From contig JAVHYF010000002.1 of assembly GCA_031119205.1 (NCBI GenBank), forward strand, positions 1-64,000: a stretch of 64,000 nucleotides of DNA, in the 5' to 3' direction. Source of the DNA: Moraxellaceae bacterium. GTDB taxonomy: Bacteria > Pseudomonadota > Gammaproteobacteria > Burkholderiales > Rhodocyclaceae. Under the pieces are notes generated by a model. The model was not told where the DNA came from and ran no database searches. It was given only the letters and a program-made list of their open reading frames with translations. This document shows, piece after piece, positions 53,479 to 62,391 of the stretch (position 1 is the first letter of the stretch; every line of letters begins with the position of its first letter). The position numbers were made by a program, and so were the translations under genes.

Positions 53479-54296
53479 ACCTCCCTCCCCTTCCTGCGGC
53501 CCCCGAGCGACCGGCGCCACTGCGCATCGGGCTCACCGCACGCCTGCTGCACAAGGTGCCGGCCGAGCTCGGCTTCCGTAACAAGACGCTGCAGTACCTG
53601 GAGCAATCGCTGGCGCACTGGATCATCGCCGAAGGCGCACTGGCCTTCATGATCCCCACGCTGGAGTCTGAGAGCAGCCTGCGCCGCGCCGCGGTGCACG
53701 TCAGCGACTACGTGCGCGCCATCGACGGCTTGCTGCTGCAGGGTGGCGCCGACGTCAGCCCGGTGAGTTACGGCGAGGAAGCCCTGCGCCCCGAATGGGC
53801 CGGCGACCGCGTGCGCGACCTGTACGAGCTGGACCTCATCTGGGAATGCATCATCCAGGGCAAGCCGGTGCTCGGTATCTGCCGCGGCTGCCAGCTGCTC
53901 AACGTGGCCTTCGGCGGCACCCTGTACCAGGACATCGCCACGCAGATCGAAGGCGCCCACATCCACGTGGACAAGGAAGCCTACGACACCCACGTCCACG
54001 AGCTGGAACTGCTGCCCGGCTCGCTGCTGGCCCGCCTGCATCCCACCATGGAGCAGGCGCAGGTGAACAGCATCCACCACCAGAGCATCAAGGACCTCGG
54101 CAACAGCCTCACGGTGGAGGCGCGTTCGCTGGGCGACAACGTGGTGGAAGCCATCCGCTGGAGCGGCAGCAGCTTCGTGTACGGCGTGCAGTGGCACCCG
54201 GAATTCCATCCACCCGAAGCCAGCCACCTGCTGGATGGCGCAGCGCTGATCGGTGAATTCCTGCGCGAGGCCGCCGCGCGACGCGCGCGCGGCTGA
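53460..54296 (+). CDS. Class I amidotransferase-like gamma-glutamyl hydrolase (C26)
   Basis: A 278-residue PuuD-like protein from ATG 53460; a GTG at 53442 would overlap further with the upstream gene. Catalytic C141 (GICRGCQLLN), H246 and E248 (QWHPEFHP) form the triad. The gene overlaps the YbdK-type gene, so the two probably act together: one forms and one cuts gamma-glutamyl amides. The pathway is inference. Confidence 0.88.
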   Translation: MARKQLDLPPLPAAPERPAPLRIGLTARLLHKVPAELGFRNKTLQYLEQSLAHWIIAEGALAFMIPTLESESSLRRAAVHVSDYVRAIDGLLLQGGADVSPVSYGEEALRPEWAGDRVRDLYELDLIWECIIQGKPVLGICRGCQLLNVAFGGTLYQDIATQIEGAHIHVDKEAYDTHVHELELLPGSLLARLHPTMEQAQVNSIHHQSIKDLGNSLTVEARSLGDNVVEAIRWSGSSFVYGVQWHPEFHPPEASHLLDGAALIGEFLREAAARRARG

Positions 54297-54334
54297 GCGG
54301 CCCGCCGCTGCCGCTGCCGCCGCGTTGAATGCCT

Positions 54335-54372
54335 GCCGTGAAAGCCGCGAAAGCCGTAATGGCTCTCACGGC
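54335..54372. terminator. Weak hairpin between convergent genes
   Basis: GCCGTGAAAGCC (54335-54346) pairs with GGCTCTCACGGC (54361-54372), 11 of 12 bases matching. There is no T-tract. It lies between two convergent stops and could end transcription from both sides. Confidence 0.4.
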
Positions 54373-54389
54373 TCACCGCTTGCGGTAGT

Positions 54390-54992
54390 TCAGGCCGCTA
54401 CTGCCTGCGGTGCCTGGCGCACGCCGTGGTCGTCACCGTCGCGCCATTTGATGTTGCAGCCGATGGATTGCGTCTGCGCAGCGGGCGCGGGCTTGCCGGC
54501 CAGCAGTGCGTCGACCGCAGCGCGCAACGAGGCGCCGTTGGGCTCGATGCCGTTCTTCGGGCGGGCGTCGTCGAACTGACCGTGGTAGTACAGCTTGCCT
54601 TCACCGTCGTACAGGAAGAAGTCCGGCGTGCAGCGCGCGTCGTAGGCCTCGGCCACCTTCTGGCTCTCGTCGCGCAGGTACGGGAAGGCATAGCCCAGGC
54701 TGCGGGCGGTCTCGGCGATGGCGGCAGCGCCTTCGCCTTCCTTGATCTCTTCCGCGTTGGAGTTGATGGCGACGATCTTCAGGCCGCGCGCGGCGTAGTC
54801 CTTGGCGAACTGGTTGAAGGATTCGTCGATCAGCTTCACGAACGGGCAGACGTTGGAGATGAAGGCGACCAGCACGGCCTTGGCGCCGGCGAAGTCTTCC
54901 AGCGCGACCTCCTTGCCGGTCAGCGGCTCGGGCAGGCGGAAGGGAATGGCCGGGGCGCCGATGACGATGGGGTTCGAAAGGGTCTGGGGCAT
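54390..54992 (-). CDS. Thioredoxin-fold (AhpC/TSA-like) protein
   Basis: A 200-residue cytosolic redoxin. The catalytic region is SNVCPFV with C49, followed by a second cysteine at 121 (RCTPDFF) that may resolve it. The C-terminus (SIGCNIKWRDG) has a conserved-looking Cys of thioredoxin-family proteins of this type. It could be a peroxiredoxin-like reductase. The start is preceded by a CGGAGAG. Confidence 0.85.
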   Translation of the reverse strand: MPQTLSNPIVIGAPAIPFRLPEPLTGKEVALEDFAGAKAVLVAFISNVCPFVKLIDESFNQFAKDYAARGLKIVAINSNAEEIKEGEGAAAIAETARSLGYAFPYLRDESQKVAEAYDARCTPDFFLYDGEGKLYYHGQFDDARPKNGIEPNGASLRAAVDALLAGKPAPAAQTQSIGCNIKWRDGDDHGVRQAPQAVAA

Positions 54993-55543
54993 GTGTGCTC
55001 TCCGTTGAGGTGGGCGGTTCAGAAGTGGTTCGCGGTTCTTGAAAATCGGCCATCGACAGGGCGCGCCATTACGTGCGATTGCGCGCGACTACGCGCGACT
55101 TCGCGTGACACCCTGCGGACCGTGGCCCCCTGTCGCAGCTTCCGTGCCATCGCCGCCATCCATGTGCCGGGTGACGCGGCAAGCACCTCGCCACGGCGCT
55201 CACGCCACATCGCGGCGTCGCCACCACCAATCCGGAACTGCTGCGAATCCAACACCCCTCGCTCCCCGCTGCTGATTTCCGAACACTCCTGCACACAACG
55301 TAGCACCTGCGCTGCCACGCGCCGGAACAGGCGCAGAGACCTGCAGCCGGCGCCCATGGCCGCGCGCCCTGCCACCCGCGTCCGATCAAACGCGATGGCA
55401 TGAAGGCTGCTATCTGGCTTGCTTCCGGCATGCCGGATACTCATCACACCATCCACACGCAACATCGGCGCACCACCACACCACACAACTCCACGCACTG
55501 GATTCCGTCACCAGCGCCCTGCCCCGCCCAGCCTCCCTCCACG
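54993..55543. other. Divergent intergenic region with a 10-bp repeat
   Basis: About 550 bases between the thioredoxin-fold gene and an MFS gene. Frames here are low-complexity with no family sequence. At 55071-55110 four degenerate 10-bp units (ACGTGCGATT, GCGCGCGACT, ACGCGCGACT, TCGCGTGACA) lie in tandem about 80 bases upstream of the thioredoxin-like gene. No other features seen. Confidence 0.6.
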
Positions 55544-56785
55544 ATGACCCACGCCCCCCGCGCCGCTCTGCCCCCCGCCCGCATCCGCAACTTCGTCAAC
55601 TTCAGCACCGGCCAGGGCATCTCCGCCATCGGCACCTGGGCGCAGAAAACCGCGGTGGGCTGGCTGGTGTGGGAGCTGACGCACTCGCCAGCCTGGGTCG
55701 GCGCCATCGCGCTGTCGGACCTCATCGCAGCGCTGTGGGTCGCGCCACTGGCCGGCGTGGTGACCGACCGCAGCAACCCCTACCGCCTGTTGCTCACCAC
55801 GCAGACGCTGATGATCGTGCTCACCCTGCTGTTGTGGGGCGTCGTGGCGAACGGGCTGGCCACGCCCTGGCTGCTGCTCGGCTGGGCGATCCTCGACGCC
55901 ACCGTGCAGGGCTTCAACCAGCCGGTGCGCATGGTCGCCATCGGCTCGCTGGCGCCACCGGAACGCATGTCGCAAGCCATCGCCACCAACTCCATCGCCG
56001 CCAACCTCGCGCGCAGCATCGGCCCGGCCATCGCGGGCGTCGTCATGCTGAAGGGCGACGTCGCCGACGTGTTCCTCATCAACGCCGTGTCCTTCGCCGC
56101 CATGCTGGGCGCGGTGCATTACGTGCGACGCTGGCTGGACCGCCCCGGTCTGGTGGACGCCTCCGCCTCGGTGCTCAGCGACATGGCCTCCGGCTTCGCC
56201 TACGTGCGCCGCACGCCGGAAATCGCCACCCTGTTCTTCCTGACGCTGGCCTTCGCGCTGCTGGCGCGCCCCTTCACCGAACTCTTCCCCGCGCTGGCCG
56301 GCGAGGTGTTCAAGGGCGGCCCGCAGACGCTGGGCATGCTGATGAGCGCACAAGGCGTCGGCGCGCTGGTGGGCGCCAGCTGGATGCTGAAGAAGCGCGG
56401 CCGCGACGCCTTGGTGCGCATCACCTTCGCCGCCGCCGTCGGCATCGCCCTGGCGCTCATCGCCTTCGCCAGCACACGCTGGCTCGCGCTCGGTGTCGCC
56501 ACCATGGCTCTCGCCGGCCTCTTTCACGTGGTGTGCAACATCGGCATGCAGTCCATGGCGCAGACCATGAGCGCCCCCAACATGCGCGGCCGCGTGATGG
56601 CGCTGTACGGCCTCATCTTCCGCGCCGGCCCCGCCCTCGGTGCCTTCCTCATCGGCGTGCTGGCGCACTGGATCGGCCTGCAATGGCTGATCGGCACCGC
56701 CGCCGCAATCTTCGGCCTCCTGGTACTGCGCTTCATTCCCACCGTGCGCCGCGTGTATGCGCTGGCACCGGCGGGCGCGCGTTGA
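55544..56785 (+). CDS. MFS transporter (DHA3-like)
   Basis: A 413-residue major facilitator with about 12 helices, resembling the EntS/DHA3 branch (NFSTGQGISAIGTWAQKTAVG, then VTDRSNPYRLLL). ATG 55544 has no clear ribosome site. Exporter function and substrate unknown. Confidence 0.87.
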   Translation: MTHAPRAALPPARIRNFVNFSTGQGISAIGTWAQKTAVGWLVWELTHSPAWVGAIALSDLIAALWVAPLAGVVTDRSNPYRLLLTTQTLMIVLTLLLWGVVANGLATPWLLLGWAILDATVQGFNQPVRMVAIGSLAPPERMSQAIATNSIAANLARSIGPAIAGVVMLKGDVADVFLINAVSFAAMLGAVHYVRRWLDRPGLVDASASVLSDMASGFAYVRRTPEIATLFFLTLAFALLARPFTELFPALAGEVFKGGPQTLGMLMSAQGVGALVGASWMLKKRGRDALVRITFAAAVGIALALIAFASTRWLALGVATMALAGLFHVVCNIGMQSMAQTMSAPNMRGRVMALYGLIFRAGPALGAFLIGVLAHWIGLQWLIGTAAAIFGLLVLRFIPTVRRVYALAPAGAR

Positions 56786-56841
56786 GATGCATATGGAATC
56801 GGCCACCGGCGTGCGCAACCGGCAAGATCCCGACGCCTTAC

Positions 56842-56955
56842 GTAGGGTGGGTTCGCGCAGCAACCCACCGCACAGCCTCGGCCACACCTCAATGCAACAT
56901 GTGCGGACACCGACGGCCCACGGTGGGTTGTCGCTGCGCGTCGAACCCACCCTAC
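56842..56955. repeat. Palindromic repeat 1 between MFS genes
   Basis: Outer arms GTAGGGTGGGTTCG (56842-56855) and CGAACCCACCCTAC (56942-56955) enclose a second inverted pair built on CAACCCACCG and CGGTGGGTTG. The AGGGTGGGTT core is common in proteobacterial interspersed palindromes. No gene lies in the region. Confidence 0.75.
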
Positions 56956-57058
56956 AAAGTCGATGTCATCCGCAGGCGCCGCCTCGCGTTGTTCAAGCTG
57001 CCCCACCGCCGATAAGACTCAGCTTGCCCGAACTAGCCCCGATCCCCCACCAGCCTCC

Positions 57059-57157
57059 GTCGTTCCTGCGCAGGCAGGAACCCAGTGACGTTGGTTCTTT
57101 GCTGCTGTTGGATATTGGGGCTTCACGACGCTGGGTTCCTGCCTGCGCAGGAACGAC
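57059..57157. repeat. Palindromic repeat 2, 27-bp perfect arms
   Basis: Arms at 57059-57085 and 57131-57157 are perfect inverse copies around GTTCCTGCGCAGGCAGGAAC. Such elements resemble REP or MITE-like repeats seen in intergenic DNA. Together with repeat 1 they fill most of the 470-base gap 56786-57253, which has no gene. Confidence 0.75.
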
Positions 57158-57253
57158 GATCAGGTAGCGAAGCACTCGCACTACCAACACGCACGCAAAA
57201 ACATCCGTCGCAAAAGACGCACCCCACAAGAACACCGCCCCACACACCGCACG

Positions 57254-58726
57254 ATGTCCGCCACCTCCACCTCCGCAACAACCACCCCGCCCTCCACCCG
57301 CCTCAATCGCGACTCCCGCATCGTCGCGCTCATCGTCGCCAGCGCCTTCTTCATGAACATGCTGGACGGCGCCATCATCACCACGTCGCTGCCGCAGATG
57401 GCCGCGAGCTTCGGTGTGGTGCCGCTGGAGATGAGCGTCGGGGTCACCATCTACATGCTGACCGTGGCCGCCTTCGTGCCGCTGGCCGGCTGGCTGGCGG
57501 ACCGCTTCGGGGCGCGCAACATCTTCATGCTGGCGATCCTGGTGTTCACGCTGGCCTCGCTCGCCTGCGGGCTGGCGCAGGAGCTGTGGCAGTTCGTCGT
57601 GGCGCGTGCGGTGCAGGGGCTGGGGGGCGCGTTGATGACGCCAGTGGGCCGCATGGTGGTGCTGCGCAACGCGCAGAAGTCGGAGCTGCTGCACGCCACC
57701 GCGCTCATCTCCTGGCCCGCGCTGTTCGCGCCGGTCATCGGCCCCATGCTCGGCGGCTTCATCACCACCTACGCGTCCTGGCAGTGGAATTTCTACATCA
57801 ACATCCCCATCGGCGCAGTCGGCCTCTATCTCACCGCGCGCTACATCCCGAAGCAGGGAGATGAGAGCCCGCGCCGGCTGGACCTCGTCGGCTTCGTGCT
57901 GTCGGCCAGCGGGTTGATGTGCCTGCTCTACGGCATGGAGTCCTTTGCCTACTCGCACGGCAGCCCGGCCATCTCCGCCGCGCTCGTCGCCGGTGGCCTG
58001 CTGCTCGGCATCTTTGCGGTGCGCCACCTGCATCGCGCCCCGGTGCCGCTGCTGGACCTGCGTTCCTTCAAGGTGCGCACTTTCTCGCTGTGCACGCTGT
58101 GGGCCGGCAGCTACTTCCGCACCGCCATCAACGCCACGCCTTTCCTGCTGCCGCTGTTCTACCAGATCGGCTTCGGCCTCAACGCGCTGCAGGCCGGCCT
58201 CTACGTGCTGGCCTACTTCGCCGGCAACCTCGGCATGAAGACCGTCACCACGCCCACGCTCAAGCGCTACGGCTTCCGCACCGTGCTGGCCATCAACGGC
58301 GTGCTCGCCGGGCTGTCCATCGCTGCGTGCGCCTTCTTCACGCCGCAGACATCCCAGGTGCTCATGCTCGTCGTGCTGTTCATCGCCGGCCTCACCCGCT
58401 CCATGCAGTTCACCGCGCTCAACACCCTGGCCTTCGCCGACATCCACGCCAGCCAGCGCAGCTCCGCCTCCACGCTGTCCAGCATGCTGCAACAGGTGTC
58501 GATGGTGCTCGGCGTCGCCGTCGCCGCCCTGCTGCTCGCGCTGTCACAACACCTGCACGGCAACCCCAGCCTGCAACTCGCCGACTTCCGCATCGCCTTC
58601 ATCGCCTTCGGCGCGCTGGCCTTCGTGTCATCGCTGATGTTCCTCACGCTGCCGGAGGATGCGGGGGTAGAAGTGAGTGGACACCAGCCGGTGCGCGATG
58701 GCGCGTCTGCATCACAAAGAACCTAG
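57254..58726 (+). CDS. MFS drug exporter (DHA2-like)
   Basis: A 490-residue protein of about 14 helices, of the EmrB/QacA type (FFMNMLDGAIITTSLPQMA; GWLADRFGARNIF). Substrate cannot be told. It is the last native-looking gene before the low-GC island. Confidence 0.9.
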   Translation: MSATSTSATTTPPSTRLNRDSRIVALIVASAFFMNMLDGAIITTSLPQMAASFGVVPLEMSVGVTIYMLTVAAFVPLAGWLADRFGARNIFMLAILVFTLASLACGLAQELWQFVVARAVQGLGGALMTPVGRMVVLRNAQKSELLHATALISWPALFAPVIGPMLGGFITTYASWQWNFYINIPIGAVGLYLTARYIPKQGDESPRRLDLVGFVLSASGLMCLLYGMESFAYSHGSPAISAALVAGGLLLGIFAVRHLHRAPVPLLDLRSFKVRTFSLCTLWAGSYFRTAINATPFLLPLFYQIGFGLNALQAGLYVLAYFAGNLGMKTVTTPTLKRYGFRTVLAINGVLAGLSIAACAFFTPQTSQVLMLVVLFIAGLTRSMQFTALNTLAFADIHASQRSSASTLSSMLQQVSMVLGVAVAALLLALSQHLHGNPSLQLADFRIAFIAFGALAFVSSLMFLTLPEDAGVEVSGHQPVRDGASASQRT

Positions 58727-58937
58727 CACTCACCTGCTCGCAGTTCGCTCATACAGCTTGCAGCGACTCGCCGCGCTAGGGCTCATCCCCCACACGCCTT
58801 CGGAGACCTTCTTCGGTGTCGCGCAGACTAACAACACATAGAAATCTCTTTGGCGCGGCCACGCATTCTCACCCTCGAGCGCAACCAACATCGCATCGCC
58901 CCTCGCCGTCGGCCGCTGAAGCCAACCAGCGAGCAGG

Positions 58938-61157
58938 TTAGATGTGCACCGGGATGTTTGCCGCCGGAACCAGTGCTTGTAGGTCCGTGTGAGCGTCCAG
59001 TATCTGCTGATATAGGTCGGGGTGCCGTGGGGCATGAACAGTAATGACCAGCGCATACGGGATACGCTCGCTACCGGTCAAGGGCGCACCGGAATCGCGA
59101 GCGTTGTAATGTACGTCGAACACCGAATCTTTCAGGCTCGATCCGCGAAAGGTGTGTGTCGCGTGCAAGACCGTTTCCCACTTTCCTAAATCGGCACGCT
59201 GTTCGGCTTCGGTACGCCATTCGTTAGACGGGAAAAAGCTGTAACTCTTGGCGTACTGAGCTTTTGCGTTGGGCATTTTCCCTGAGTGCGGCCGGAAGGT
59301 GATACCCAAGCCAGCCTTCGTATAGGCACTCGCATCCTGCGGATCAACAGGGCTCGCGTAGCAGAAGGTGGCAGTCATAGTCACGTTCCCCTCAAGCGCG
59401 TTTTCCGGTAGGGGGACTGGCGCACGGAGGAACTTTCCGGACTTGAGGTGGCCTTGGTAAACAATACGAGCAACACCATCGTCGCAAGTAATCAGCGCCC
59501 GCAAGTCATTCGGTACCCTGCCCCAACCGACTGCTCCGACGTTTTCACTATCGTTCGCTTCACAACCGTGAATCAGCAGGGCCTTAGTGGTCAATGGACG
59601 GACCTCGCGGCCTAGCACTGCGCGAATCCCCACCGCCGCTCGCAAGGCGAGTGGCGCGGCAAAGCTGGTGCCCAATGTGGCGCTGAGCTGACGGCGACGT
59701 CCTGGTGCCACCACATGAAAGTACTCGCGTCCAGAGCCACCAAATGCGACCACGTCTGGCTTGCGTCGCCCTGGACTGCGACCTGGACCCACGGCGCTGT
59801 AAACCGCACGCTTCCAATCCGCGCCCGAACGATCTACCGCGCCTACCGAAAGCGCGTTGACGCTATCTGCAGGAACTTGGATACGGTTCAAATTCGCCTG
59901 TGCATCCCCTTCGCCGTTGTTACCCACAGCAACACTCAGGACTGTTTCGCCATCACTGAGGATTTCGTCAATCACTGCAGTCCAAGCATGTACCTCGTGA
60001 TCTTCAACACAGAGGTCGGGACCCATACTCAGGTTCACGAACTCATAGGAGCGCGCAAGCAAAACTGCTTCAATGTGGCCCAACGTGCGATACAACTCGT
60101 AGGGATCGTCGTCATCGGACAGAGAGTCAATAACTCGATGGTGGTCGACAGGCGCATAGGGGCGCGCTGCGACTGTGTCTGGCTCAATAGGGCCAAACAG
60201 CAGCGCGGATGTAACACCTAACCCGTGCGACACATACTCATCGACGTCTTCGGCATCGTCGTCGGCGCGGAAGTAGCGGCGAACGTAGGGCTGCAAGAGG
60301 TGTTGATCCGGCAAGCCACCATCCAAGATGGCAACTTTCGGCTCCAAGGAGACTGGCTCCAGGATAGGAAGATCGAAAGGTACCGCTACGGCTTGGCCGC
60401 GCATCATCGGGCGGGCCGCACGAAGGCGAGGCATAGGGCGAACGACGCGAACAAGTGTGAACTGCGCCAATCCATCCAATCCGGCACGATTGCCTTTCAC
60501 AGGGACAAAGAGCAGCCGACCAGCGTCAAAGCTATAGTCTGGGTTGACGGTGAAGCCACAACCGGCTGCATAGTTTGCGAATGCCGCACGGACGCGTTCG
60601 CTATCGCTATCGTGAGGCACGTGTAAACCCACCTCAAAAACGTCGACACCTTGTTTGCGAGGCGGACGGAGGCGGGCTCGAGCCAACAACGGCTCAATGG
60701 TCTCAATCTGCTTGAACTCTTGCCCTTCCGCGGTTCCCTCGGTCAGGGCTGCAGCAAACTCACGGAATGCCCTCAGATCGGAACGTTTCCCCGCGACAAA
60801 AAGCTGGGTAGTCTCGGCCTCCACAGGAGCGTTTTTGGTTGCCAGCTGACGCGGTCGAACCAAGGCAGTACGGCTGCCTACCGACTCCAAATGTGCGGCG
60901 CGCAAAAGATTTCTTGGAAAGTAGCTCTTGGCAAGATAGGCCGGATGCAACGTCATCAAGGCCACCGCCAATTCATCGTGACAAGCTTCGGGAGGCAAGT
61001 TCTCGAATGCCTGGTTCACCGCTTCAATCTGCGGCAGAAGCGCTTGCTTTGCCTGTGCCAAGGTGTAGGGATGGTTCTTCTCGCCGGGCTGCTTTTTTGG
61101 GGCCTTGATCGGATACGTAAGGAGCTCGCCCTTACCTATGAGGTATCGAGTAACCAT
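58938..61157 (-). CDS. ietS: Subtilisin-like serine protease of an IetAS-like module
   Basis: A 739-residue S8 protease without a signal peptide, so probably cytosolic. The catalytic triad is D279 (VAILDGGLPD), H311 (VSHGLGVTS) and S498 (LGTSFAAP), with oxyanion N413 (AVGNNGEG). About 270 N-terminal and 150 C-terminal residues flank the protease domain. It starts directly after the AAA+ gene (TAA then ATG with no gap). The pair matches IetA/IetS, known for plasmid exclusion on Ti-type plasmids and described as an anti-phage system. Base composition is visibly lower in GC than the neighbours, suggesting transfer. Confidence 0.85.
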   Translation of the reverse strand: MVTRYLIGKGELLTYPIKAPKKQPGEKNHPYTLAQAKQALLPQIEAVNQAFENLPPEACHDELAVALMTLHPAYLAKSYFPRNLLRAAHLESVGSRTALVRPRQLATKNAPVEAETTQLFVAGKRSDLRAFREFAAALTEGTAEGQEFKQIETIEPLLARARLRPPRKQGVDVFEVGLHVPHDSDSERVRAAFANYAAGCGFTVNPDYSFDAGRLLFVPVKGNRAGLDGLAQFTLVRVVRPMPRLRAARPMMRGQAVAVPFDLPILEPVSLEPKVAILDGGLPDQHLLQPYVRRYFRADDDAEDVDEYVSHGLGVTSALLFGPIEPDTVAARPYAPVDHHRVIDSLSDDDDPYELYRTLGHIEAVLLARSYEFVNLSMGPDLCVEDHEVHAWTAVIDEILSDGETVLSVAVGNNGEGDAQANLNRIQVPADSVNALSVGAVDRSGADWKRAVYSAVGPGRSPGRRKPDVVAFGGSGREYFHVVAPGRRRQLSATLGTSFAAPLALRAAVGIRAVLGREVRPLTTKALLIHGCEANDSENVGAVGWGRVPNDLRALITCDDGVARIVYQGHLKSGKFLRAPVPLPENALEGNVTMTATFCYASPVDPQDASAYTKAGLGITFRPHSGKMPNAKAQYAKSYSFFPSNEWRTEAEQRADLGKWETVLHATHTFRGSSLKDSVFDVHYNARDSGAPLTGSERIPYALVITVHAPRHPDLYQQILDAHTDLQALVPAANIPVHI

Positions 61158-62309
61158 TTACTTCATCCCCCTTCCTCGCCGAGGCGAAGGCCCGGCATGT
61201 TTGCGAATCGTGTCCCTAGCAACCCCTGTAAGGCGACTGATTTCCTGATGCGCATATTGGCCACTGCGTGCCATTTGCAACGCAAGCTCTAGCCGCTGCG
61301 CTTTGTCCATTGTTTTGACGCCGCTGCCCACCATCCGCTCAACTAGTTCTTCCACGGATGCATGCTGTAGCGCATGCGCACGCCTCAAATTGTTTACGGC
61401 GCGCTCCACATCCGACAAAGATTGGCCCTGAAGACCTACGGCTAGAGTGCCGACCCAAGACTCAAGCTCGGCCAAGTCTTGGCCCAAGAAGCGTTGCACC
61501 GCGACCGCGGTAGTGGCGGCATCCGGCGGACCGAAATTCAACACGGCATCGAATCTGCGCCACAGTGCTGGATCGACTAGTTCAGGATGGTTGGTAGCTG
61601 CCAATAGCAAGCCAGTGTCTGGCCATTGATCGACTTCCTGCAGGATCACAGTCACCAGTCGCTTCAACTCACCGACGTCTGCTTCGTCACTACGACGCTT
61701 GGCAATCGCATCAACCTCGTCCAGCAACAGGACTGCTGAATTGGCCTTCGCATGATCTAAGGCCGCCCGAAGATTGCTGCCCGTTTTGCCTAACAGGCTA
61801 CTCATGACCGCCGTCAAGTCCAGCACCCACAGAGGCTTCCCAAGTTGATAGGCGATCCATCTAGCGGACAGCGTTTTTCCCAGACCTGGAGCACCGACCA
61901 AGATCGCCGAGCGTGTCGGAGGAATACCCCTAGCCAATAGGGCTTCGCGCTGGCGGCGCTCACTCACAATGGCGTCAACTTGGCTCTTCAACTGACCCGA
62001 CAAAAGCGGCGCTGCCATCCCTTCTAGATCGTCAAAAATCTTGATCAGCGAAAGCTGAGTTTCAGTTTGCGGGATTGCTGCACGGCTCGGAGCCTCCCGA
62101 CGCAGCACTGAACCGCCCACTCCCCGGGTTTGCGATGCCTTAAGACTTTGATCGAGCTGCGTCGCGAGTTCAGGACGAACAGCGCGGTATTTCCGGATGA
62201 GACGTGCAAGTAGCAACCGAACGTCATCATGAGACTGTGCGGCAGCCAGCCTCGCCAAAATGGCGAAATCCGACTCAATCTCTTCACTTCCAAGCACTTT
62301 CTTCGTCAT
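61158..62309 (-). CDS. ietA: AAA+ ATPase partner of an IetAS-like module
   Basis: A 383-residue AAA+ ATPase. Walker A is GAPGLGKT (139-146), Walker B LLLDEVD (194-200), sensor AATN (N240), arginine finger RR (251-252). The C-terminus holds a helix-turn-helix-like stretch (QYAHQEISRLTGVARDTIRK) and a basic tail. ATPase and protease are back to back. It presumably controls the protease, as antitoxin or sensor; the split of roles is from family knowledge. Promoter and flanking inverted repeat lie upstream. Confidence 0.85.
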   Translation of the reverse strand: MTKKVLGSEEIESDFAILARLAAAQSHDDVRLLLARLIRKYRAVRPELATQLDQSLKASQTRGVGGSVLRREAPSRAAIPQTETQLSLIKIFDDLEGMAAPLLSGQLKSQVDAIVSERRQREALLARGIPPTRSAILVGAPGLGKTLSARWIAYQLGKPLWVLDLTAVMSSLLGKTGSNLRAALDHAKANSAVLLLDEVDAIAKRRSDEADVGELKRLVTVILQEVDQWPDTGLLLAATNHPELVDPALWRRFDAVLNFGPPDAATTAVAVQRFLGQDLAELESWVGTLAVGLQGQSLSDVERAVNNLRRAHALQHASVEELVERMVGSGVKTMDKAQRLELALQMARSGQYAHQEISRLTGVARDTIRKHAGPSPRRGRGMK

Positions 62310-62323
62310 ACACCCGTTAATCC

Positions 62324-62391
62324 AGCAAATTCAACCAATTTATAGTGGCGAATTTTATGACGAACTTAGCGTATATGTAAAGGAATTTGCT
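62324..62391. repeat. 9-bp inverted repeat around the module promoter
   Basis: AGCAAATTC (62324-62332) and GAATTTGCT (62383-62391) are perfect inverse copies flanking the promoter. They could be operator half-sites for the ATPase's own helix-turn-helix segment. This is inference. Confidence 0.55.
62352..62381 (-). promoter_or_regulatory. Promoter of the ATPase-protease module
   Basis: On the minus strand TTTACA (62376-62381), 18-base spacer, TAAAAT (62352-62357). The AT-rich composition stands out from the surrounding genome. Confidence 0.65.

Noticed and set aside
58730-59056. A 108-codon minus-strand frame at the left island edge
   Set aside because: It overlaps the protease C-terminus in another frame and has no recognisable sequence.
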